Of a stretch of DNA of 64,000 nucleotides, positions 12,026 to 21,395 are shown in pieces (the first letter of the stretch is position 1; each line of letters begins with the position of its first letter). A program made the translations under genes and the position numbers. Source of the DNA: Zygaena filipendulae (Eukaryota > Arthropoda > Insecta > Lepidoptera > Zygaenidae); contig OU015669.1 of assembly GCA_907165275.2 (NCBI GenBank), positions 6,904,501-6,968,500 on the forward strand. The letters are read 5' to 3'. The notes below the pieces were generated by a model that searched no databases, was not told the DNA's origin, and saw only the letters and a program-made list of their open reading frames with translations.

Positions 12026-12261
12026 GGACATAGATAAGCAATAGTGTGTTAACCCACACTGGAGAAATTTTGAGTAAATCGTGTTTTAAAAGTAGGAGCG
12101 CCATTTTGTATCAACATTTTTTATGTTCAATATTTAGTTACATATTTAAACAATGTAATAAGGTAAACACATAATTAAAAAACGTTCCCTAACTCTCAAT
12201 CAATCGTTCTGAATCAGTAACTCAATTTTGTGGGTTAACATGTTATTGCTTATCTGCGTCC
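12026..12261. mobile_element. 236-bp TIR element, copy 2 (4-bp target duplication)
   Basis: Near-identical to 1324-1558, with GGAC...GTCC ends. Flanked by ATAC at 12022-12025 and 12262-12265. It sits about 120 bp past the second splice donor of exon A. Confidence 0.75.
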
Positions 12262-12299
12262 ATACATGATACAGCGGTAACAGCCATACATTGATATCA

Positions 12300-12490
12300 C
12301 TTCTAGGGTTACTACAACGTCGTGGCAGGGCGTAGGGAAGCAAGAAGTAAGCGGGGAACGGGGAGTGTCCCTTTTTTACCGAGCAATACCTATAACCTCT
12401 AGGCTTACCGCGTCGCGGCGGGACGTGAGAAGGCAATATTTAACGGGAGGTGGGGAGTGTAGCTTCTTTATGACGTAGTGATATCACCTC
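12300..12490 (+). repeat. two tandem ~95-bp GC-rich units
   Basis: Both units run from a CTAGG-TTAC segment through GGGCGTAGGGAAG / GGGACGTGAGAAG to GGGGAGTGT and a CTTCTTTA-like end. Related units occur in the same orientation at 18205-18295 and, more diverged, at 20972-21028. Confidence 0.5.
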
Positions 12491-12594
12491 TAGTAGTACG
12501 GGAGATACCGATGCTAATTCGGGAGTGACTCGAGCGTCGTTGGGACCTATTGGGTTTTGAAGATTAGGAGATATAAACAAAATAAGGTCATATG

Positions 12595-13030
12595 ATATTT
12601 TTTCATTCACCGGTGGGTTTAGCTTCTACAGGCTTTCAAAAATGTAAAAAAAAATATTAAAATGGAAATACTCGAGCGCGTCAGATATTGTAGTTTAGAT
12701 ACTCCAAGGTGTCTCTGATATCGAAAATATATTCATCTGCCGATTTGCGTGGTGGGGGTGGCCATCCGGAAGTGGAGAAAATGAAAAAAAAAAAACATTT
12801 ACTCCAGCGCGTCAGATATTCAAAGGGGATGTTAAGTGAGCCCTAAAAATGCTCCCCTTCGAAAATCTGCCAATTTGGAGGTGACGCAAGGTAGTAGCGA
12901 ATTTTTGAAAATGCAAAAAAAAATCTCAATTTTGAAATACTCGAGCGTGTCAGATTATTTTACAGAAGGTTCAGCTTGCACTCCAAATTATGTTGGCTTA
13001 AAATCTGACAATAATTTTGAGGGGTATTAT
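12595..13030 (+). repeat. left array of three ~135-bp repeats
   Basis: The core ACTCGAGCGCGTCAGATATT or close variants recurs at about 12671, 12803 and 12940 (spacing 132 and 137), each preceded by a poly-A run and AAAATG-type sequence. Inverted counterparts occupy 17860-18170. Confidence 0.6.
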
Positions 13031-13278
13031 TAATCTCACTGCTAGAAACAAAAATTATGATTTATTTTTAAGATTTTTTTTTCTTTCTGACGTAAGTTTA
13101 ATAACTTTATGAGCTATTTATTGTTCACAAAAAACACACTTTATATTTCTATGAAATATGTAAAAGCTCACAAAATATTATTCACAAAACTAACTTTAAA
13201 GCACAAACAAGCCAGAGCGTTTTACATATAATAACATGAACGCGTTGTTTTGTGATGAGCTTTATTATATAATATATA

Positions 13279-13850
13279 TGTCGCAGCGGGCAAGCAGGCG
13301 GGGTGTATGGGCGCAAAGAGAGCGGTCAATAACTAGTCAGGAGATCAGTAGTTAATGGTCAGGATGAGGGAATGCCATTCTTAGGGGATAATAAGAGAGT
13401 GATTTACGAATCAACACAATGGATCTTTATTTTATAATTTACCACAAACAAAGGGAGGCATAGTTAAGATTACGGTAACTAAGTGAACCGGCAGTAATTA
13501 AGTAAACCGACAGTTTTGTCGGGAGCGAGTGCTCTATGAGTCGTATCCAAAGATCGACTCCTTGCACAGAGGAGTGCGCGCTACTTTATAGTGACTGTCC
13601 CCACCGCGCACTCCCTCCACAACAACTCTGTCCAATGGCGGATACTACCCGCCACGTGTTTACAATTATTAAACTATAACATCTGATATTAAATAAACAG
13701 TACAGTTTCACAAACAAAGGTTACATCAAAACAAGTGCCAACTTGATTTGTCAATCCGAGGGTGGATAGGTATTATTAAACAATGAAAACAGAACTATCT
13801 CCGACACGGCCAGAACTGACAATTACACGTCCTCGTGTAGTCCTGCAACA
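13279..13850 (-). mobile_element. LTR-like block (possible BEL/Pao-type LTR)
   Basis: On the minus strand the block starts TGTTGCAGGACTACACGAGG and ends CCGCTGCGACA, so its termini are TGTTGCAG / CTGCGACA, near-perfect inverted 8-mers of the TG...CA type. In between, in promoter order, are CACTATAAAGTAG and AATAAAGATCC. No matching 5-bp target duplication, primer-binding site or partner LTR was found, and similarity to 15260-15310 continues past the proposed edge, so the boundary is uncertain. Confidence 0.35.
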
Positions 13851-15965
13851 AATCGTAACCGGATAAATACCGTTCGGCCTTTCTGACAAACCAGACAAAG
13901 TAAATTCAATCATCCAAAAAAATCTTAAGGTATCGGTTTGTTCAAATTACAATAAAGGACAAAGTGTCAAAATAAACAAACTACATAATCGTGGAAAATA
14001 GATAACGCATAACTTAATATTCGACAAAACAGATAACCCGCAACTAATGCGTCAAGATAGACAACCAGCAACCTAAGGCGTCAAGATAGACAACCAGCAA
14101 CTAAGGCGTCAAGATAGACAACCAGCAACTAAGGCGTCAAGATAGACAACCAGCAACTAAGGCGTCAAGATAGACAACCAGCAACTAAGGAGATAGACAA
14201 CAAGTAATACAGGCGTCAAGATAGACAACCAGTAATACAGGCGTCAAGATAGACAACCAGTAATACAGGCGTCAAGACAGACAACCAGTAATACAGGCGT
14301 CAAGATAGACAACCAGTAATACAGCCGTCAAGATAGACAACCCGCTTAGCAGCAACTTGAATGGCAGCTCGATGATAGACTCCCGGCCGCTCCACTGGAT
14401 CGCCCGGCTATCTGCTAGATACAGTTGGTAGTGAGGGGCGATAGGCCCAGACTCTTCACAGCGACAGCAGACAGGAGCACTTTTTTTGGTGTTGACCTGC
14501 TAAACATAATAGACGATTTAAAACAATCAATACTATTATTTCGCATCAGTCGAAATGTAATATGCCAATTATAATGTTACCACCAATTCTAATTGTAGAC
14601 CTTAATTCTACTTAACCTGAGACGAGACAATTCGTCTAGAAGTCTGACTATCAGGCGTTTTGCAGTAAAATGCTAGACCATGGGTAAAAGAACCTAATTT
14701 AGGAACGTGAATCAGTACCATACAGTAGTAGTCTGAAATTTTTTTTTCAACATCAAGCTACTCATTTAAAAGAAGAGAACGCTAATTTACTAGCATACGC
14801 ATTTGCAGTTATAGGCTTGTCATCTTTTGTTGGCTGTTAGCAAGAGTAACAGACCCAGTTTTGCAAACGTTGAAGTGAGAGAAGAAGAGACTTGAAGTCA
14901 TATCTGCATACGATACGTCTTCGAAAACCATGTAATAGAACTACCCTTTTAGGAATTGCTGAGGGCCATAAAGGAAGGTCTTATTTAGGTACCGAGTTAC
15001 TAACTTGAACAAACTTTATCATAATGAGCTTTGTTATATCCACAGGTACTTTCACACAATAACTGTAGCTACCCTAGATAGTCACGACATTAAAACCACA
15101 CTGAACTTAAGCCGAATTAAGAATACCTTTGCTAACGAACACTCACGCCTAAATCAAGTTATAACAGAGACGAATTGGACAGTAGACGGTAGCAGGGGAA
15201 CGAACGAACTACAATCGCTATTAGTCGGCGGGAAAACATTATTTTTAATGAAACTACCTTCACGCCGACACGGCCATACTGACAATGCACACGTCCTCGT
15301 GCGCTATAATCACAAGGATAACTTTTAATTATTACTAGCCAACACGCCATCCTCACTTTCACTAACCACCTTGAGAAAGCCAGAACACTAATCTCACCTT
15401 AGGACACAGCTAATCAAAAACTCCTAATTACTGCCTGAATGTCACACATGAATAATTCACGACTGTTAAAACTTTTATTGATGACGATCGGTACGTGGGT
15501 AGATCACAAATTATAATTTTGTCTTTATAAAAATTCTTACGGCTCCACTACATTATCGGCGAGTACAGATGATTATGCGCGAGCACGATAGTGTCGGCAT
15601 AGTCGACAAAATCCGTCCAAAACCACAAGCAACAACCCGCATAAAGTCAAAATTGACAATATATTAAGTCACGATCAGTTTGAACAACACTGGATATGCG
15701 AAATACGTATTGCCAAAAACACAAAGAAATTGAATTGAATAATCAGCCCCACAGTCGAACAAAATGAAAGCATCTCACCAAATAGCTGTAGTAAACCAAT
15801 ACAGGTACAGAGTACAGATCTTACTCCGCAGGTGCGGATAAACGACCACTCGAAGGTTGACTCCAGGTGACTCCCATTCGTAACACCAGACGTAGTTGAG
15901 CAGCGAGAGGCGATATACAGAGGTAGCACGTGATCTTTTCGATGTTAACCTGCTAAACTTAAGGC
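13800..15965 (+). repeat. pair of diverged duplicated segments about 1.45 kb apart
   Basis: CACGTCCTCGTG with its CGACACGGCC flank occurs near 13800-13840 and 15262-15300, and TGTTGACCTGCTAAAC / TGTTAACCTGCTAAAC near 14487 and 15940. The two offsets (about 1460 and 1453) agree, suggesting one old tandem duplication. A shorter pair is GATCGGTACGTGGGTAGAT near 15487 and AATCGGTATGTGGGTAGAT near 16193. Confidence 0.45.
14048..14345 (+). repeat. 28-bp minisatellite, about 11 units
   Basis: Unit GCGTCAAGATAGACAACCAG plus a variable 8-bp end. The first half carries CAACTAAG and the second half TAATACAG, so the array has two homogenised blocks; one unit at about 14190 is shortened. Confidence 0.9.
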
Positions 15966-16893
15966 ATTACTGACATACCACGTCCTCCACGTACCTAACC
16001 ACAAAAACATATCTGACAGTGAAACCAATGATAACGTTCATTCATTCTGACAAAGAACTCCAATAACGTCACGAATGATCTATTTCACATTTTTAGAATC
16101 GAACTAAATATGCAAAGCAGTAGTGAAAAGCTACAACTACCCTACAAAATATCACACACGGATAATTTACGAGTATTAAAACTTCATTGACAATCGGTAT
16201 GTGGGTAGATATTATAATTTTGTTATTATTTCTTACACAAAGAAAAATTTTAAACTCACAATATTTCAACACCGTGGTTGTAAAACCAGTAGTAACAACG
16301 AGAGACAATATTTAAAATAACAAATCATTACCCATTATTTTAGTAGATAACTGATTTTCTCAGAGCGTTACATAAACGTGAGACAATATTTAAAAGAACG
16401 AATCAGTATTCGGTACCCATTACTTTACAAAACACATTAACTAAGTAGTCACATGGCATAATAGACGAAAGTATCGGAACCTTCGAAATCAATTCAAATT
16501 ATATTAGATCGAGTTAAATAAGATTTTTACTACCACTTAATGGATCGAACCACATAACCGAGTCTTCGAATTCAGACAACTCTCATTTACTAGTACTGTA
16601 CAGTGTACGGTGATTCACTTTACATGCATAATCGGTTAAGTCTCAAATATAGAATTGGGAATCGACAACTGATAACGAATAGAACTCAATTCCAGCGACT
16701 AGCTTAACCAGTAGTAGGTAATCATTGCGGATTTGCTAATGATCGGACAGATAAGTAGCAACACAATATAAGGAACGCAGTGTGCATCCCATCACGAAAT
16801 ACAATAGGTACGAAAACACTTTATGGACAAAGGTATCGAAACCTTTGAAATGAAATCACGTTCTTTGATCAACACAACCGAGAGATATAGGCG

Positions 16894-17100
16894 ATGGTAT
16901 CACGAGCCTATCACCAAACTCAATTGCAGCATGGTCACCACAGTCACATTCAGATCTGTGCATGCAGCGTAGTGGTGTTGACAGCAACGACGTCGACTGT
17001 CGTGATAGAACTTGACGACGTGCGTAACCAGCCTGCAGTAATAGCGCAGCTCCTGCAATCTAAACACTTGAGTAGAAAGAGCTTACTGCAACGTCGTTAA
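16894..17100 (+). CDS. unassigned 68-residue ORF inside the repeat unit
   Basis: True ATG start, reading MVSRAYHQTQLQHGHHSHIQ onward with a Val/Thr-rich middle and an Arg/Lys end, closing in TAA. The stretch is clearly more GC-rich than its surroundings, and a comparably open minus-strand frame overlaps it, so strand is uncertain. No family is recognised. It may be the worn remnant of the element's own gene, or a chance frame. Confidence 0.2.
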   Translation: MVSRAYHQTQLQHGHHSHIQICACSVVVLTATTSTVVIELDDVRNQPAVIAQLLQSKHLSRKSLLQRR

Positions 17101-17399
17101 AGTCCATCTGAAACATTTAATAGACAGAAAACGAACGTATGAATCTCATCGGCAGAAAGAGCAATCTCAAATGGGAAAATCATACATAGGCAATCGCACA
17201 TAAACTATCCTAACATAAGTGATGATAATCCCACAAAGGCTATGATAACCCACAAAGACGATGATACTATTTATTGGTAAATAAAGGATGGTCGTAAACA
17301 GATCTTAGATAGGGATCCCATATAGGCGAATCCACAGAGAGAATGGTATTTGTAATCCCATATAGACATAGGCAATGGTAATCCCAGATAGACTATTAC

Positions 17400-17520
17400 A
17401 CAAAGGCAATACACAATCACACATAGGTAAATCCCATATAGGCTATGATCACACATAGGTAAATCACACATAGGTAAATCACACATAGGTAAATCACACA
17501 TAGGTAAATCACACACACAT
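17400..17520 (+). repeat. 15-bp tandem array (CACATAGGTAAATCA) with degenerate leader
   Basis: About five near-perfect units CACACATAGGTAAAT at 17450-17515, preceded from about 17170 by degenerate relatives such as CCCATATAGGC and CACAAAGGC. It creates a meaningless minus-strand frame of repeated MCDLP. Confidence 0.85.
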
Positions 17521-17528
17521 ATATATAA

Positions 17529-17577
17529 TTACATTAAAGTGAAAGGTTATAGGTGAACCTATAGTTTGATGTAATAC
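17529..17577. repeat. imperfect inverted repeat
   Basis: ATTACATTAAAG...TATAGGT faces ACCTATAGTTTGATGTAAT. The left arm has about 8 extra bases. Confidence 0.5.
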
Positions 17578-17859
17578 TTACCTTAACTTATTTTAATATG
17601 TATTTTAATCGACCAAAAAAAGTTATAATTTGACACGTTTAGCGCCGTGATATACTGTGATGACGTTATGGCGACGGAAAGTAGTGTGAGGACGGTGCGA
17701 GAGAGTGAGAGATAGAGAAAAAGTAAAAGGGAAAGAAAGACAGAGATATGAATAGGTACATGTTTCACTGCAGCTGCTCGTTCGATTCGAAGACGATTTT
17801 TGTTTCTTCGGCTTATGAAAATCGGCAGATTATATTTTTCACGCTATCCTTGAGTTATT

Positions 17860-18170
17860 TACTTTAAAATAAAAAATAAATCAACTGCGCTCGAGAATGT
17901 CGAAGTTGCGTTTTTTTTTTGCAAGTTTGTGATCCTCTAACTCCCTTACGTCACGTTCAAATGGTCAGATTATTCATATACATACTTCTGACTATGTAAT
18001 TAACCCACCATATCTTAATCTGACGCGCTCGAGTATTTCGAGTTATCGATTTTTTTTTACTAATCTGATCGGTTATTCTAGACGCACCCACCAGTGTAGA
18101 GGGCCTATATTTGGTGGAGGTACTCAACATGGTGCAAGGTACCCCCCTTATGTTCATCTGACGCGCTTTA
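17860..18170 (-). repeat. right array of three ~135-bp repeats, inverted
   Basis: Cores CTGCGCTCGAG, CTGACGCGCTCGAGTATTTC and CTGACGCGCTTTAG at about 17888, 18018 and 18156 (spacing 130 and 138). Read on the minus strand they match the left array at 12595-13030, including the poly-A run and the GTGACGTAAGG segment. Confidence 0.6.
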
Positions 18171-18204
18171 GCTAATCCACAAATCCCCTCTTGGCGGTCC
18201 GTAC

Positions 18205-18295
18205 TATAGGTTTACCGCTGCGTCATGCCGGGGCGTGGGGACGAATGAAGTTAGCAGGGGGCGGGTAGTGTCGCTTCTTTATGTGGTAATTAATG
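18205..18295 (+). repeat. third ~95-bp GC-rich unit, next to exon B
   Basis: Carries GGGGCGTGGGGACGAATGAA and GTGTCGCTTCTTTATG, as in the units at 12300-12490 and in the same orientation. It ends about 20 bp before the exon B acceptor. Confidence 0.5.
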
Positions 18296-18316
18296 GTCGG
18301 TGTTGTTTGGTTTCAG

Positions 18317-18455
18317 GAAGGAGCCGTGTCGCGAGGCTTGGCGTCGCAGCTGGGGCTCTGCGGCCAGTGGCGGCAGTGCCGGCGATGACCTGTGGCCGCT
18401 GCTGCAGCAGCATTACGACTACATCATGGACAATCAGATCATAGACTCTTGCAGG
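18317..18455 (+). CDS. exon B of spectrin-repeat gene
   Basis: Acceptor GGTTTCAG (ends 18316) and donor TGCAGG|GTTAGA (after 18455). The first base completes an Arg codon from exon A; 46 codons follow, starting KEPCREAWRRSWGSAASGGS and ending NQIIDSCR, and the exon ends in phase 0. A Ser/Gly/Ala stretch is followed by a helix-like segment with the core DDLWPLLQQHYDYIMDNQII, which has an amphipathic spacing of Leu, Trp, Tyr and Ile. The base composition is strongly GC-rich compared with the intron. Overlapping open frames in the other phases are shadows. The 90 bp just upstream hold a copy of a GC-rich repeat also seen at 12.3-12.5 kb and 20.97 kb. Confidence 0.72.
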
Positions 18456-18679
18456 GTTAGAGCCTCCGAATCATCTTTTACGATCATTCATCTCACTTAA
18501 TCGAGTTGAACATGCTAAAACGTTCAAAGTCTTTAATACACAAAGAAAGAATATGCCGTTTGTACTAATGTAAGTAGGGCAGGCGCATTATGATTATAAG
18601 CAAATGCTGAAAACTTCCCACAGCTTCCTTTCGTAGCATTCCAAATATATTTTTTATAATACTTAATGTCTTATAATAC

Positions 18680-18775
18680 ACTAGTTGTTCCCCGAGGTTT
18701 CACCCGCGTTAATTTCCGAGTTCCCGCGGGAATTCCGGGATAAATTACCTGATGTCCTTCTCTGTACGCCGTTAA
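18680..18775 (-). repeat. truncated Lep1-like copy
   Basis: ACTAGTTGTTCCCCGAGGTT followed by TCACCCGCG and TTCCCGCGGGAATTCCGGGA. Only the terminal part is present. Confidence 0.5.
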
Positions 18776-19424
18776 GCGTAGCAAACCGTAACAAACAAAT
18801 TCACTTTTGGATTTATAATGGTAAGGATTTCGTTGTAAGTAAATTTTTTATTAGCTTTGAGCGCCAAAATCAGTCTGCACCACTAGTTTTCATTGTTTTC
18901 ATGCTAAACTGACAATGAGCTCATTAATGCCATTCTTATCTGTTCTGTCTCTCGCTTTTATACTCTTTTCATACGCATTTCAACAGTTATTTTCCCACAC
19001 TACTGTTATTATTGCCAGTGCACAAGCGACATCCGAATTCGATTCGAGTTTTCTAGATCAGTATTTTAACCGTGACGATTAATCTTCTGAACGATAACTT
19101 TTTTTAGGTAGGTTGTTTTGTCGACATACATCTTCCGGGAAAACAAATAGTTGTAGTGGGATTCCCATCGCAATCCAAAAATCCACGTAGAAATTGCGGA
19201 CTAGTCAGGGCCTTTATTCACTATGAATCTATAACATGCCCGTAACGCGCGTCCCAAGAACACAATCCCAAACGCTACGGGTGCCAAAATATTAGAAATT
19301 AATATTCTGTACAGTGTACACCCTAAAACACGTTGCAAATGATTTTTTTTTAGTGACACTTCTTTGATTACGAGGGAAAAACAATGTTTGTGGCGCGATA
19401 TCTTAACGAGACGCGTGGTCATCT

Positions 19425-19625
19425 ATACTAATATTAAAAAAAGCTAAAGTTTGTGAGTTGTTTGTGTTTTGGGACGTTGTAAGGGGTAATCTCCGGAACC
19501 GATTTTGAAAATTGTTTCACTTATAGGAAGCCACGGTAGTCCTGAGTGAAATAGGGTACTTTTATCCCGGAATCACCGCGGGAACTCCGAAATTACTGCG
19601 GGTGAAACCGCGGGAGACAGCTGAA
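19425..19625 (+). repeat. Lep1-like copy abutting exon C acceptor
   Basis: Starts TATACTAATATTAAAAAAAG and ends GGGTGAAACCGCGGGAGACA then GCTGA. Only about 40 bp remain between its end and exon C, so the branch point and pyrimidine tract of that intron lie next to or within it. Confidence 0.55.
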
Positions 19626-19666
19626 TAAGGGCCCAGTTTTAATGACAGTTTATTTTTTGACTGCAG

Positions 19667-19867
19667 GAAGCAAACGGCGAGTTGGCGTCGCACAACCCGT
19701 CCGCTTTGCAGCACGGCCCACACCTGCTGAGCCCCATCGCCTTCAACCGCCAGTGGTCGCTGAGCCAGCTGATCGCCGAGTTCACCGAACTGTGCCAATG
19801 GCTCACGCACGTGCAGGAGGAGATATATTCTAGTCCAGAGAATCTAACCAGCAGGAAACTGAGAATG
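19667..19867 (+). CDS. exon C: N-terminal helices of a spectrin-type repeat
   Basis: Acceptor TTGACTGCAG (ends 19666) and a strong donor AGAATG|GTAAGA. The exon holds exactly 67 codons, phase 0 at both ends. It begins EANGELASHNPSALQ, then from about exon codon 26 runs FNRQWSLSQLIAEFTELCQW and continues LTHVQEEIYSSPENL. The heptad pattern with a buried Trp in the first helix (CQWL), followed by an ExIY-type turn region, is typical of spectrin/nesprin/plakin three-helix repeats. Spectrin-type repeats usually serve as spacers and protein-docking surfaces in cytoskeletal scaffolds. The link to nesprin, klarsicht or AKAP6 is inference from this layout. A Lep1-like repeat ends about 40 bp before the acceptor. 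The minus-strand frames over this exon are shadows. Confidence 0.75.
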
Positions 19868-20002
19868 GTAAGAATCGTTCGCTTCCCATTTTCGTCATTT
19901 TTAAATGCCAAAATTTTAGAAGTTATGAAAATCGGTATTCAGTCTCTCCGGAATATAAGAAACACATATTTCAATGACAAGTGTGAAAGGGATAAATCAC
20001 AT

Positions 20003-20040
20003 AATACCTATACACTTCCTCTACCAAGTGTATAGGTATT
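20003..20040. repeat. perfect 15-bp hairpin in intron C
   Basis: AATACCTATACACTT, an 8-nt loop, then its exact reverse complement, 136 nt past the exon C donor. Confidence 0.85.
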
Positions 20041-20410
20041 TTGGTGGTTTCTTTGATTCCTTCAAAACTTTTTCGATTATGTGTTTGGGACGAGGGTTAT
20101 GGGCAAGGAATGTTGTTGGTCATACTGAATAAGGACCCAGTGCGTTTGAATCACATGCCACAAAGTGTAGATACATATCCCAACAATGAGTGGATATAGG
20201 AAAATATCGTGAGGAAACTATAGCATGGTGGTAGGGCAACTTGTAGTGCTGGCTAGCTACCACCACCACCTGAAGGATAAAAATCTGTCGCCAAGTACTT
20301 AGAATGTGTTCCGGCAGTCTCACTTGAAAGGCAGTTCCCATTCCGGCTAGGTGTGTTCATACAATCTTTGACCACACTGCCACTTATAATCACTTCACAC
20401 ACATTTACTC

Positions 20411-20430
20411 TTTTCTTTCTTTCTTTCTTT
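20411..20430 (+). repeat. TTTC microsatellite serving as pyrimidine tract
   Basis: A run of TTTC units directly precedes GACAG of exon D, so the splice acceptor's pyrimidine tract is a length-variable microsatellite. Confidence 0.75.
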
Positions 20431-20435
20431 GACAG

Positions 20436-20534
20436 AGTCGCATGACGCAGCTGCTGTCAGTGGAACCGCGTCGCGCCAAGTTTGTGGAGCAGGCATCCGC
20501 TATACTGGAGCGTATACCGGAAGCTAATGCCGAG
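20436..20534 (+). CDS. exon D: middle helix of spectrin-type repeat
   Basis: The acceptor is a TTTC microsatellite tract ending GACAG (20435); the donor is GCCGAG|GTACAG. There are 33 codons in phase 0 at both ends, beginning SRMTQLLSVEPRRAKFVEQA and ending ILERIPEANAE. The sequence is a charged amphipathic helix with a VEPRRAKFVEQ segment and the helix-terminal IPEAN that often separates helix B and C in spectrin-like repeats. It is short and was found from splice sites and frame rather than from a long open frame. It continues exon C and leads directly into the diagnostic helix C in the next exon. Confidence 0.72.
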
Positions 20535-20971
20535 GTACAGAAGTTCCTCGTTTATTTAACTTATAAAATTACACAATCGTAGAACGTTTCTGTATATGTG
20601 TTTATAACTGTGTACCAAAAACGAACGAAAACGATATCGTGTCCTGAAATTATGTTTTGTAATAACACAGGTATTCAGAGACTTCATATTCTATTCTATA
20701 TCATTGCCACATTGGTGACACAAAAATAATGTGATAATATGGTAGTCTTTTAGGAAGAGTTTTACCAGCCCGGTCACGGTGTCGCTCCATAGTCCATACA
20801 AATGAACTGATTTTACAAATACAACTGATTTACGAGTACTTTCCCACAAGTAAATACGGCCGGCTTGTAGGTACACGTGTTGCGCGCGTGTGCGTATCGT
20901 AGCGTTGACAGCGAGCTGACAGTCACTTTCAGCTGTCAGTGGTAAACTGTCACATGTAGCTTCTACATTCT

Positions 20972-21028
20972 TTGTGGGGTATGAGGCATGAAATTGGTGG
21001 AGGGAGAATAATCTCGCTTCTTTATAAA
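20972..21028 (+). repeat. diverged fourth copy of the GC-rich unit near exon E
   Basis: GTGGGGTATGAGGCATGAAA and a CTCGCTTCTTTATAAA end parallel the unit at 18205-18295, again shortly upstream of an exon acceptor. Confidence 0.35.
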
Positions 21029-21067
21029 TTCTTTGGTTTTACTCCGACAAACTATTATTGTCTCCAG

Positions 21068-21170
21068 GTGAGCTGGCGTGTAGAACATTTGAACGCGAAA
21101 TGGGAAGGTCTCCGATTGTTGCTGAACCCTGAACGGCAGCAGCAGAGTGGTGATGCTTCTGACACTGTCG
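21068..21170 (+). CDS. exon E: C-terminal helix of spectrin-type repeat
   Basis: Acceptor TATTGTCTCCAG (ends 21067) and donor ACTGTCG|GTTAGT. There are 34 codons plus one base, starting VSWRVEHLNAKWEGLRLLLN and ending QQQSGDASDTV; the leftover G pairs with AC of the next exon to give Asp. The LNAKWEGL motif is the classic helix-C signature of spectrin repeats (LNxRWxxL), the strongest single piece of evidence for the domain type. It is followed by a polar Gln/Ser linker. A CTCF-like motif lies in the next intron at 21382. Confidence 0.75.
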
Positions 21171-21381
21171 GTTAGTGATCTAAAACCGCGTTAACCTACG
21201 CATGACTGCCTTTGAAGTTCAATAATACTTTTGACTTTGATGAATTACCAGTACAGGTTCTTAATCTGTCTGTATTTTCGAAGCTATACTTCTTTGGCTT
21301 TAGAGTTAAATTCTAACCGGATTTTTATAAGAAAAAGCGACATCTAGTTTGACAGTGACATCGACAGATTTAAAGTATAAA

Positions 21382-21395
21382 CTACTAGATGGCGC
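21382..21395 (+). promoter_or_regulatory. CTCF-like motif CTACTAGATGGCGC
   Basis: Fits the conserved CCASYAGRKGGCGC core at all but the second position. It lies in the intron between exons E and F. Sequence match only. Confidence 0.35.

Larger units (their letters stand above)
11909..18316 (+). other. intron A-B, filled by repeats
   Basis: Everything between the second donor of exon A and exon B. It holds a 236-bp TIR element, GC-rich ~95-bp units, two opposed arrays of ~135-bp repeats, an LTR-like block, and tandem arrays, each listed separately. No exon of the host gene was seen. Confidence 0.6.

Noticed and set aside
12200..12436. Minus-strand 78-codon frame
   Set aside because: Covers the end of a TIR element and GC-rich tandem units; repeat-derived.
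14048..14345. CRISPR-like array
   Set aside because: Units are contiguous 28-bp repeats with no unique spacers, in eukaryotic DNA; it is a minisatellite.
17271..17516. Minus-strand frame with repeated MCDLP units
   Set aside because: Entirely produced by the 15-bp tandem array; the unit length divisible by three keeps any frame open.
18235..18500. Longer plus-strand frames reading through exon B into the intron
   Set aside because: They cross a good acceptor and donor and lose coding-like composition outside 18317-18455.
19562..19911. Two minus-strand frames and an alternate plus frame over exon C
   Set aside because: Shadows of the exon and the Lep1-like repeat; the chosen plus frame has matching splice sites and heptad structure.
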